Part shown: positions 26,255-33,861 of the stretch, one piece after another
How positions within the stretch are numbered: position 1 is the stretch's first letter
Layout: every line of letters begins with the position of its first letter
NCBI RefSeq assembly: GCF_004366595.1
Contig: NZ_SORE01000005.1
Coordinates: 248,001 to 312,000, forward strand
DNA length: 64,000 nt
Source of the DNA: Paraburkholderia rhizosphaerae
Lineage (GTDB): Bacteria; Pseudomonadota; Gammaproteobacteria; Burkholderiales; Burkholderiaceae
Direction: 5' to 3'
The notes under the pieces: model-generated
What the model saw: the letters and a program-made list of their open reading frames with translations, nothing else
Databases searched by the model: none
What the model was told of the DNA's origin: nothing
Made by a program: the position numbers and the translations under genes

Positions 26255-27664
26255 ATGCGATGCTATGACGAGATGCGTCGACACGACGATGCCTTGCGGC
26301 CGCACTATGCGCGCTTCGCAAACTGGCTGGCGCAACAGGGCAACGAAGCGATCGCGCGCAAGCGCGCCGAGGCTGACCTGCTGTTCCGGCGCGTCGGCAT
26401 CACGTTCGCGGTGAACGGCGATCTGTCCGGTACCGAGCGGCTGATTCCGTTCGATCTGATCCCGCGCATCATTCCGCGTGACGAATGGCGAACCCTCGAA
26501 GCCGGCCTGCGCCAGCGCGTGCAGGCGCTCAATCTGTTCATCCATGACATCTATCACGAGCGCAATATCGTGCGCGCCGGCATCGTTCCGGCGGGCCAGG
26601 TCTATACGAATGCGCAGTACCGGCCGGAGATGCAGGGCGTCGACGTGCCGCTGGGCGTGTATGCGCATATCGCCGGCGTCGATGTCGTGCGCGCCGGGAT
26701 GGACGGCGAGTTCTATGTGCTCGAGGACAATCTGCGGGTGCCGTCCGGCGTGTCGTACATGCTCGAAAACCGCAAGATGATGATGCGGCTGTTCCCCGAA
26801 CTGTTTGTTCAGAACCGCATTGCGCCGGTCGCGCATTATCCCGATCTGCTGCTCGATATGCTGCGCTCGGTCGCGCCGGCGGGCGTCGACGATCCGGTCG
26901 TGGTGGTGCTGACGCCGGGTATGTACAACTCCGCGTACTTCGAGCATACGTTCCTTGCTCAGCAAATGGGCGTGGAGCTGGTCGAAGGCAAGGATCTGTT
27001 CGTCGACGACAACTATGTGTTCATGCGTACGACCCAGGGGCCGCGGCGCGTCGACGTGATCTATCGCCGCGTCGACGATGATTTTCTCGATCCGCTCGCG
27101 TTCCGGCCGGATTCGGCGCTTGGCGTGCCCGGCCTGTTGACCGCTTATCGCGCCGGCCGCGTTGCGCTTGCAAATGCGATGGGCACCGGCATTGCGGACG
27201 ACAAGTCGATCTATCCGTACGTGCCGGAGATGATCGAGTTCTATCTCGGCGAAAAGCCGATTCTCAACAACGTGCCGACGTACCAATGCCGCAAGCCGGA
27301 CGATCTCGCCTATACGCTCGCGCATCTGCCCGAACTGGTCGTAAAGGAAGTGCACGGCGCAGGCGGCTACGGGATGCTGGTCGGTCCGGCGGCGACGGCG
27401 GCCGAGATCGAAGCGTTCCGCGCGCGGTTGATGGCGAGACCGGCCGGCTACATCGCGCAGCCGACGCTGGCGCTGTCCGCGTGCCCGACGTTCGTCGACG
27501 CCGGCATTGCGCCGCGCCATATCGATCTGCGTCCCTTCGTGCTGTCGGGCAAGACCGTCACGATGGTCGCCGGCGGGCTCACGCGCGTCGCGTTGCAGCA
27601 GGGGTCGCTGGTGGTCAATTCGTCACAGGGAGGCGGGACGAAAGACACCTGGATGGTCGACTGA
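26255..27664 (+). CDS. Circularly permuted type 2 ATP-grasp ligase (locus 2)
   Basis: A stand-alone circularly permuted ATP-grasp protein of 469 residues. Conserved blocks are EFYVLEDNLRVPSGVSYMLENR, VVLTPGMYNSAYFEHTFLAQQMGVELVEGKDL, YRRVDDDFLDP and VVKEVHGAGGYGMLVGP. It is predicted to couple ATP hydrolysis to amide formation on an unknown acceptor. The ATG at 26255 has GAGCGGGG upstream; the ATG at 26207 is an alternative adding 16 residues. The order ATP-grasp, alpha-E, transglutaminase, Anbu peptidase on one strand implies one operon. Paralogous to the N-terminal half of the protein at 11369-13993. Confidence 0.9.
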   Translation: MRCYDEMRRHDDALRPHYARFANWLAQQGNEAIARKRAEADLLFRRVGITFAVNGDLSGTERLIPFDLIPRIIPRDEWRTLEAGLRQRVQALNLFIHDIYHERNIVRAGIVPAGQVYTNAQYRPEMQGVDVPLGVYAHIAGVDVVRAGMDGEFYVLEDNLRVPSGVSYMLENRKMMMRLFPELFVQNRIAPVAHYPDLLLDMLRSVAPAGVDDPVVVVLTPGMYNSAYFEHTFLAQQMGVELVEGKDLFVDDNYVFMRTTQGPRRVDVIYRRVDDDFLDPLAFRPDSALGVPGLLTAYRAGRVALANAMGTGIADDKSIYPYVPEMIEFYLGEKPILNNVPTYQCRKPDDLAYTLAHLPELVVKEVHGAGGYGMLVGPAATAAEIEAFRARLMARPAGYIAQPTLALSACPTFVDAGIAPRHIDLRPFVLSGKTVTMVAGGLTRVALQQGSLVVNSSQGGGTKDTWMVD

Positions 27665-27791
27665 GCGCGTTCGCCGCGCTTCAATGCGCCACCGCGGCGG
27701 CCATCGCGGCCGCCGGCGCGCGTGGGCCGTCACGGGTGACCACGCGCCGCGCCGTACGTATCCCGTGCCGATCGACAAACGGAACGCCATC

Positions 27792-28742
27792 ATGCTGAGC
27801 CGCACCGCCGACCACCTGTTCTGGATGGCACGCTATATGGAGCGCGCGGAGAACACCGCGCGTATGCTCGACATCAACCTGAAAGCGCAGTTGCTGCCGC
27901 AGACGCCTGAACAGGAGGCACGTGCGCAGCGAGCGGTGCTGCGTATCTCCGAGCTCGAAGAGGCATTCGCGCAGCGTCACGCGGAGCCGACGCGCGAGAA
28001 CGTGCTCGCCTTTATGGTGATCGACGACGCGAATCCGTCGAGTATCCAGTCGTGCCTGCACGCGGCGCGTGAAAATGCCCGCGCGGTGCGCGGAACCCTC
28101 ACGACCGAGTGGTGGGAGACGATCAACGACACGTGGCTCGAGTTCAACGAGCAGACGGCGGCGGGGCAACTGACCAGCAATCCGGCCGCGCTGTTCGAAT
28201 GGGTGAAGTTCCGCTCGCACCTGTCGCGTGGCGTGACACTCGGAACCGCGCTGCAGGACGACGCGTTTTTCTTCACACAACTGGGCACCTTTCTCGAGCG
28301 CGCGGACAACACCGCGCGCATCCTCGATGTCCGTTTCGCGGACGCAGCGCCCAATTCGCGCGACGCGGCACGCCAGCTCGAAGACTTCTATTACTGGACG
28401 TCGATTCTGAGTTCGGTATCCGCGCTGGAGATTTACCGCAAGGTATATCGCGACGTCGTCACGCCAGCGCGAGTGGTCGAGCTGATGATCCTCAATTCGC
28501 AGATGCCGCGTTCGCTGCTCGCATCGCTTGACGGCGTCTGCGCGAATCTCGCGATGCTGCGCACCCAGGGCTCGACCCAGTGCGAACGCTTTGCAGGCAA
28601 GCTGCGTGCGGAGCTGCTGTATGCCGATATCCGGCAGATCTTCGAAGCGGGACTGCATGCGTGGCTCACACAGTTCCTCGCGCGCGTATTCGAACTCGGC
28701 AACATGGTCGCGCGTACCTATCTGTTGTTGCCGGTGGCCTGA
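27792..28742 (+). CDS. Alpha-E domain protein (locus 2)
   Basis: A 316-residue all-alpha protein beginning MLSRTADHLFWMARYMERAENTARML and repeating a related motif near residue 170 (LGTFLERADNTARILDV), so it looks internally duplicated. Alpha-E proteins accompany circularly permuted ATP-grasp ligases and transglutaminases; their biochemical role is not established. The same domain is fused to the ATP-grasp in locus 1. There is a gap of about 127 bases to the ATP-grasp gene and 12 bases to the transglutaminase. Confidence 0.88.
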   Translation: MLSRTADHLFWMARYMERAENTARMLDINLKAQLLPQTPEQEARAQRAVLRISELEEAFAQRHAEPTRENVLAFMVIDDANPSSIQSCLHAARENARAVRGTLTTEWWETINDTWLEFNEQTAAGQLTSNPAALFEWVKFRSHLSRGVTLGTALQDDAFFFTQLGTFLERADNTARILDVRFADAAPNSRDAARQLEDFYYWTSILSSVSALEIYRKVYRDVVTPARVVELMILNSQMPRSLLASLDGVCANLAMLRTQGSTQCERFAGKLRAELLYADIRQIFEAGLHAWLTQFLARVFELGNMVARTYLLLPVA

Positions 28743-28754
28743 CGGAGTGCCCGT

Positions 28755-29561
28755 ATGTTTATGACGATCCGCCACGATACGGTCTATCGCTACGACGCGA
28801 CAGTCCACTATTCGATCCAGCAATTGCGGCTGACGCCCGTCAGCGGCGCGTCGCAGACCGTGCGGCGCTGGTTTCTCGACGCGCCGGGCAAGCTCGATTC
28901 GACCTTCGACGCGTATGGCAACGTGCTCCACACGCTGGTGCTGAACCGGCCGCACGATGAGATCCGCGTGCAGGTGTCGGGCGAAGTCGACACGATGCCG
29001 CTTATCGGCGGGCGCCTGCACGACGACGCCGGTCCGATTCCGCTCGAGCACTATACGTGCGCAACCCGATTGACCGACGCCGATCCGGCGATCTGCGAGC
29101 TCGCGCATTCGGTACCGCCGCTTGGAACACCCGGCGCGCTGATCGCGCTCGCCGAGCGGATCGTCGAACGTGTGCCATTCGAGGCCGGCATTACCGCGGT
29201 CACGAGCACCGCCGCGCAGGCACTCGCGCTTGGCCGGGGTGTTTGCCAGGACCACACGCACCTGATGCTCGCCTGCTGCCGTGCGCGCGGCGTGCCGGCG
29301 CGCTACGTGAGCGGCTATATCGAACACGGCGAGGTCGATGACGCCGCGAGCCACGCATGGGTCGATGTATGGCTGGACGGCCTCGGCTGGGTGTCGGTCG
29401 ATGTCACGCACGCGGCATTCGCGACGGATGTCTATTGCCGGCTCGCGGCGGCGCGCGACTACGAAGCGGCGTCGCCGGTGCGTGGGCGGCGCATTGGCGG
29501 GCTCGGCGAGCGCCTCGACGTCTCGGTCTCGGTGAGCGCACAGGAACTGTCGCCTCAATAA
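28755..29561 (+). CDS. Transglutaminase-like enzyme (locus 2)
   Basis: A 268-residue protein with an N-terminal beta domain (IRHDTVYRYDATVHYSIQQLRLTP) and a transglutaminase core: Cys164 in GVCQDHTH, His in SHAWVDV and Asp in VDVTHAAF. GACGGAG precedes the ATG at 28755. It is the third gene of the ATP-grasp/alpha-E/transglutaminase/Anbu series and a paralogue of 13990-14889. It is predicted to cleave or rearrange amide bonds made by the ligase. Confidence 0.9.
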   Translation: MFMTIRHDTVYRYDATVHYSIQQLRLTPVSGASQTVRRWFLDAPGKLDSTFDAYGNVLHTLVLNRPHDEIRVQVSGEVDTMPLIGGRLHDDAGPIPLEHYTCATRLTDADPAICELAHSVPPLGTPGALIALAERIVERVPFEAGITAVTSTAAQALALGRGVCQDHTHLMLACCRARGVPARYVSGYIEHGEVDDAASHAWVDVWLDGLGWVSVDVTHAAFATDVYCRLAAARDYEAASPVRGRRIGGLGERLDVSVSVSAQELSPQ

Positions 29562-29660
29562 CAACGAGCGCGAACGCGCGCGACGCAGTGGCCAGGTTAA
29601 GGGCCGGCGGCGCGTGGCGCGCATACAATGGCGGCGTCCGGTCGCCTTCAGAGGTTTGTC

Positions 29661-30557
29661 ATGACGTATTGCGTCGCACTGAGCGTCGATGAAGGACTCG
29701 TGTTCCTGTCGGACACGCGGACTAACGCCGGCGTCGACCATATCAGCACGGCGCGCAAGATGTCCGTGTTCGAACAGCCGGGCGAGCGCGTGCTGGTACT
29801 GCTTGCCGCCGGCAATCTGTCGCTCACGCAGGCGGTGCTGCGCGAATTGTCCGAACCGTCAGACCCGGCCGAGCCGACGCTGTGGAACGTACCGACGATG
29901 CCCGATGCGGCGCGCGTGGTCGGTCGCGCGGTGCGCAGCGTGCATCAGCGCGAAGCCCAGGCGCTGAACGATTTCAGCGTCGAATTCAATTGCAGCTTTA
30001 TTCTCGGCGGACAGATCGCGCAGGATGTAGAGGCCGCCGGTTCGCGCACGCCGCCGCCGCGTGCGCGCCTGTTCATGATCTACGCGGCCGGCAATTTCAT
30101 CGAAGCGTCGAGCGTGAACCCGTACTTCCAGATCGGCGAATCGAAGTACGGCAAGCCGATCATCGACCGCGTGCTGGTGCCGCAAACACCGCTCGACGAA
30201 GCGGCCAAATGCGCGTTGATCTCGATGGATTCGACGCTACGCTCGAACCTGTCGGTCGGTTTGCCGCTCGACCTGCTGGTCTATCAGAAGGACACGCTGC
30301 GCGTCACCCGCTTCGTGACGATCACGCAGGACAACGCGTATTACCAGATGATTCACCGCACATGGGGCGAGCGGCTGCGCCAGGTATTCGGCGAGATTCC
30401 CGACCCGGACTGGCAGGATGCCGCGGCGATTCCGCACGCCGATCTGGAAGACGACGCAGTGCTGTTTCGCGCGCCGGCGAGCACCGCGCATGGCGCTGTC
30501 GATGCGCGCCCCGCACAGACGCTGGCGCAGGCGGACAAGCCGAAAGCACGGCGCTAA
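29661..30557 (+). CDS. Anbu proteasome-type peptidase
   Basis: A 298-residue Ntn-hydrolase of the Anbu (ancestral beta-subunit) family, related to HslV and proteasome beta subunits. The mature N-terminus would be the Thr after the initiator Met (MTYCVALSVDEGLVFLSDTRTNAG), and a Lys follows in STARKMSVF. It lies 100 bases downstream of the transglutaminase in an order repeatedly seen in proteobacteria, suggesting that it degrades or processes the peptide made by the ATP-grasp system. The C-terminal ~40 residues are low-complexity. No ATPase partner is adjacent. Confidence 0.9.
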   Translation: MTYCVALSVDEGLVFLSDTRTNAGVDHISTARKMSVFEQPGERVLVLLAAGNLSLTQAVLRELSEPSDPAEPTLWNVPTMPDAARVVGRAVRSVHQREAQALNDFSVEFNCSFILGGQIAQDVEAAGSRTPPPRARLFMIYAAGNFIEASSVNPYFQIGESKYGKPIIDRVLVPQTPLDEAAKCALISMDSTLRSNLSVGLPLDLLVYQKDTLRVTRFVTITQDNAYYQMIHRTWGERLRQVFGEIPDPDWQDAAAIPHADLEDDAVLFRAPASTAHGAVDARPAQTLAQADKPKARR

Positions 30558-30640
30558 CTCTGGCCGCCATCGTCGCATGCTGTCCCGCCGCAGCGGCAGC
30601 TGTGCGGCCGCGCGTTGACCAGCCTGATTCGCGTCACCGA

Positions 30641-30680
30641 AGAAAAAAGCCAGCCTGCGGCTTGCGCCTTAGGCTGGCTT
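30641..30680 (-). terminator. Intrinsic terminator of the porin gene
   Basis: Read on the minus strand: a 10-bp stem AAGCCAGCCT (30680-30671) with AGGCTGGCTT (30656-30647), then a T-run (30646 downwards; AGAAAAAAGC on the plus strand). It lies 45 bases after the porin stop. Confidence 0.88.
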
Positions 30681-30725
30681 CGAACCGCAGCATGGAGCTT
30701 CAGCTGCGCAGCTTGTTGTTGCTTA

Positions 30726-31931
30726 TTAGAACTTGTGACGGATACCGATGCTGACGATGGCTTGCGTGTCCGAACCTGCCTGGAAGCCATACGAACCGAC
30801 CGATGCCACTGCGTCCGCGGTCGAGTTCGGGCCGGTACGCTGCGTGCCGCCGGCGTGCTGCCATGCGCCGATCAGGTACAGGTCGGTACGCTTCGACAGA
30901 TTGTAGTCTGCGCCAGCCGACACCTGGTGATAGTTCGCCGACACGTCGCCCGACTCGTGCGTCCAGATGTAGCCCAGACCCAGCAGCAGGGCCGGCGACA
31001 TCTGGTAACCGACGTAACCGCCGACCACGTTGAACTTCGCCTGTTCGGTGAACGCCGAGAAACCGTCCGGCTTGTATTGCGCGAAGCTGTAGCGTGCGTT
31101 GAACGTGAACGGACCCGCGACGTACTGAGCCGCCGCCGACGAGATGCTGATCGACTTCGCCGATGCGTACGCGCCGTTGATCGTCGAGCCGTCAAACGTT
31201 GCGTCCGACGTAGCGCCCGTGCTCCAGCCCGGCAGCGTGCCGTCCGGGTTGGCCGCCGTCGGAGCGACGCCGCCGCGTGCCGCGAAGCCGTTCGCGTTGT
31301 CCATGCGGATGTAGCCCGCAGCGACGCTGAACGGACCCGTGCCGTACGTTGCCGCGCCGGACCAGGTCTGACCCGAGCCCGTCGTGCCGGCCACACCGCC
31401 GAACGCGTACATGCCTTCGAACTGGAAGCCGCTCCACACCGGCGACACGTACTTCACTGCGTTGTTCGTACGCGAGCTGTTGTCGTTGTTGTCGACGTCG
31501 CCCGGCGTGGTGAACGTGCTGCCGAAGAAGTTATCAGCCGTCAGCGGCTGGACCATATCGACCAGCGGGTCGTACTGGCGGCCCAACGTGACCGTACCGT
31601 ACGCGTCATGCGTCACGCCAACATAGGCCTGACGGCCGAACAGGCGACCGCCCTGACCGAGCCTGCCGCTGTTCGGGTCGAAGCCGTTTTCCAACTGGAA
31701 AATCGCCTTCAGGCCGCCACCCAGATCTTCAGTACCTTTCAAACCCCAACGGCTACCTTGCATGTTGCCGGCCGCGAGGTGATACAGGTTGTTGTTGTCC
31801 GTGTCGGCGTTGTGCACCCACTGGAACGAGTCGTCGATCAAGCCGTACAGGGTCACGCTGCTCTGGGCGTGCGCCGCGCTGGCAGCACCTAGCAGAGCCA
31901 GCGAGAGGGTAGACAGTGCGATTCGTTTCAT
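30726..31931 (-). CDS. Gram-negative outer-membrane porin (betaproteobacterial type)
   Basis: A 401-residue trimeric porin of the Burkholderia OpcP/Omp38 type. A signal peptide (MKRIALSTLSLALLGAASAAHA, cleavage after about residue 22) is followed by QSSVTLYGLIDDSFQWV. The protein has beta-strand alternation throughout and ends in Phe (IGIRHKF), the BAM recognition signal. GGAGA precedes the ATG at 31931. It allows diffusion of small hydrophilic solutes; no specificity can be assigned. Confidence 0.94.
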   Translation of the reverse strand: MKRIALSTLSLALLGAASAAHAQSSVTLYGLIDDSFQWVHNADTDNNNLYHLAAGNMQGSRWGLKGTEDLGGGLKAIFQLENGFDPNSGRLGQGGRLFGRQAYVGVTHDAYGTVTLGRQYDPLVDMVQPLTADNFFGSTFTTPGDVDNNDNSSRTNNAVKYVSPVWSGFQFEGMYAFGGVAGTTGSGQTWSGAATYGTGPFSVAAGYIRMDNANGFAARGGVAPTAANPDGTLPGWSTGATSDATFDGSTINGAYASAKSISISSAAAQYVAGPFTFNARYSFAQYKPDGFSAFTEQAKFNVVGGYVGYQMSPALLLGLGYIWTHESGDVSANYHQVSAGADYNLSKRTDLYLIGAWQHAGGTQRTGPNSTADAVASVGSYGFQAGSDTQAIVSIGIRHKF

Positions 31932-32327
31932 CCAAATCTCCACGCAAATGATTGTTTAGTTGTTGCGAAACGGAGAATAACGCAGGGGGTTGACGCACAA
32001 GAAACGAAAAAAATAAAGGTGTATCGAAAATGTGACAGGTCGCGGAAAGCCTTGTCTCACAAGACTAATCGTGATTATTGCAATTACAGCAATGTTTTAT
32101 CGTCTAACTAGCATTATTGTTGTTTTGGTAGATGATATCCGTCGCCAGTTGCATAAGTCGGTGTTTTATGAAAGCTATATGTAATGTAGTTGTCTAGGCG
32201 GAACCGCTGCCTGGAGCAGCTAGGTAAACAGCCTGTCTGATGGCTTTCGAGATTGTGCGAGTGGACAACATTCTTGAAATGTGGTTTGACAAGCCGAGGC
32301 GACAGGTACGCGGATGCGTTCGGAGAT
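31932..32327. other. AT-rich porin upstream region
   Basis: About 400 bases, noticeably AT-rich at 32000-32200, between two minus-strand genes. It presumably carries the porin promoter and 5' leader. No gene is seen and no specific operator was identified. Confidence 0.45.
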
Positions 32328-33632
32328 CTAGCGTCCGCCGCCACGGCGGCCGGACATCGCGGCAACGATGATCGCCGTGCCTGCCGCGACCAGCACCGAA
32401 CTCCATGGATGGCGCCGCACGTAGCGGTCCGCGGCGACTGCGGTACGGCCTGCGTGCACCAGGCTCACGGCCGCCGCATGCGTCGCGCGCGTTTCCGCAT
32501 GCACGACCGAGCGTCCCATACGGACGGCCTTGCGGAACATGGGCCGTCGCCGGGCGCCGTCAGCACTGGTAGCGATAGCCGATGCCGTACCCAGCTGCGC
32601 GCCGTCTGTTTCCGTCGCTGCGGCGGGATGAGACGACCTGCCGCGCATCACCTTGGCGCCGCGCGCCGGATTCACGCCGGCGGTCGGCGCGGCGAGCACC
32701 GACGCGATCATCGCGCGGCTGCCCGGCGGCGTCTGCTGCAGAAACGCCCACGCGCCGCGCGGGTCGTGCAGCCGGCCGCGCGCTGCCGCGAATTCCGCGC
32801 CGAGCAACAGCACGAGCGCCGAGAAGTACAGCCACATCAGCAGCACTGCGAGTGAACCCGCCGCGCCGAACGAGTTCGCCATGCCGGCATGCGCGAGATA
32901 AAGCGCGAACAGCTTCTTGCCCGCGGAGAACAGCACCGCCGCGACGATGCCGCCCACCAGCGCGTCGCGCCAGCGCACGGGTGCGTCGGGCAGAAACTTC
33001 AGCAATGCGGCGAAGGCGAGCGACAGCACCAGCAGCCCCACTGCCAGTTGCAGCAGATTGCCGAACACGATGGTCGGTGAATCGCCCCACAGCCAGTTGC
33101 CGATGAACGTGATCGCCGCATCGAGCACCAGCGATACGATCAGCAGGAACGCGACGCCGAGCACGAGGCTGAACGAGATCAGCCTGGTCCGCACGAGCGC
33201 CATCACGCTCGATGCGCGCGGCCCGCTGGACGGCCAGACGATATTGAGTGCGCTGTTCAGCGACGAAAAAGTTGCGGACGCACCGATCGCCAGCATCACG
33301 AACGAGATCACCGCTGCCGCGCCGCCCGCGCTGCCGCTGCGGTGCGCGTTCTGCACGATGGTTGTGATTGCCGACGCCGCATCGTTGCCGAGCACGTCAT
33401 GCACTTCGCGGTACAACTCGCCCCTCGCGGCCTCGCCGCCGAGAAACCATCCCGCGACCGCGATCACCATCACGAGCGTCGGCGCGAGCGAGAACGCCGC
33501 ATAGAACGCGATGCTCGCGGCCATCGCCGGGCAGCGATTCTCGATGAACTGGCGGCACGCGCCGACGGCCCACGATGCATGCAGCCGGGCGGCGCGATGC
33601 AGCTTGTCGGCGGAAAGAGATTCGAGTTCCAT
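32328..33632 (-). CDS. YihY/BrkB-family membrane protein with YqjD-like tail
   Basis: A 434-residue inner-membrane protein. Residues ~20-290 are a YihY/BrkB domain with six hydrophobic segments (MAASIAFYAAFSLAPTLVMVIAVAGWFLGG, FGAAGSLAVLLMWLYFSALVLLLGAEF). Members were once called ribonuclease BN or virulence factor BrkB, but that activity is doubtful. After a polar linker, residues ~385-434 (RYVRRHPWSSVLVAAGTAIIVAAMSGRR) closely resemble the C-terminal membrane anchor of ElaB/YqjD/DUF883 ribosome-hibernation proteins. The start at 33632 has GGGAT upstream. Confidence 0.85.
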   Translation of the reverse strand: MELESLSADKLHRAARLHASWAVGACRQFIENRCPAMAASIAFYAAFSLAPTLVMVIAVAGWFLGGEAARGELYREVHDVLGNDAASAITTIVQNAHRSGSAGGAAAVISFVMLAIGASATFSSLNSALNIVWPSSGPRASSVMALVRTRLISFSLVLGVAFLLIVSLVLDAAITFIGNWLWGDSPTIVFGNLLQLAVGLLVLSLAFAALLKFLPDAPVRWRDALVGGIVAAVLFSAGKKLFALYLAHAGMANSFGAAGSLAVLLMWLYFSALVLLLGAEFAAARGRLHDPRGAWAFLQQTPPGSRAMIASVLAAPTAGVNPARGAKVMRGRSSHPAAATETDGAQLGTASAIATSADGARRRPMFRKAVRMGRSVVHAETRATHAAAVSLVHAGRTAVAADRYVRRHPWSSVLVAAGTAIIVAAMSGRRGGGR

Positions 33633-33784
33633 GGCGATCCCTTGTGACGGAAGGCATGACGCAGGATGCATCGCTGCGCGCTGAACGGGCTGCGCTTCGC
33701 CCGCTGCCCGCGGGTACCCGTGCAAGTGCTATGCCTGTTGCTGCAGTGCGCTATGTGTATCAGATTAACGCGTGTTTTCCCGCA

Positions 33785-33825
33785 TGTTTAACGATGTAAA
33801 CAGATCAAAATAAACGACTTATACT
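33785..33825 (+). promoter_or_regulatory. Formate dehydrogenase promoter with inverted repeat
   Basis: TGTTTA (33785-33790) and TAAACA (33797-33802) are exact inverted arms around ACGATG. The right arm lies 17 bases upstream of TATACT (33820-33825), a good -10, so the palindrome would overlap the -35. The start codon is at 33862. The regulator is unknown; it is not a consensus FNR box. Confidence 0.45.
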
Positions 33826-33861
33826 TTTTGGTACCCCACACAACCGAGCGCGAGGGCTTCC

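Noticed and set aside
27681..29741. 686-codon minus-strand frame opposite alpha-E and transglutaminase
   Set aside because: Shadow of two well-supported genes; no conserved motif or ribosome-binding site.
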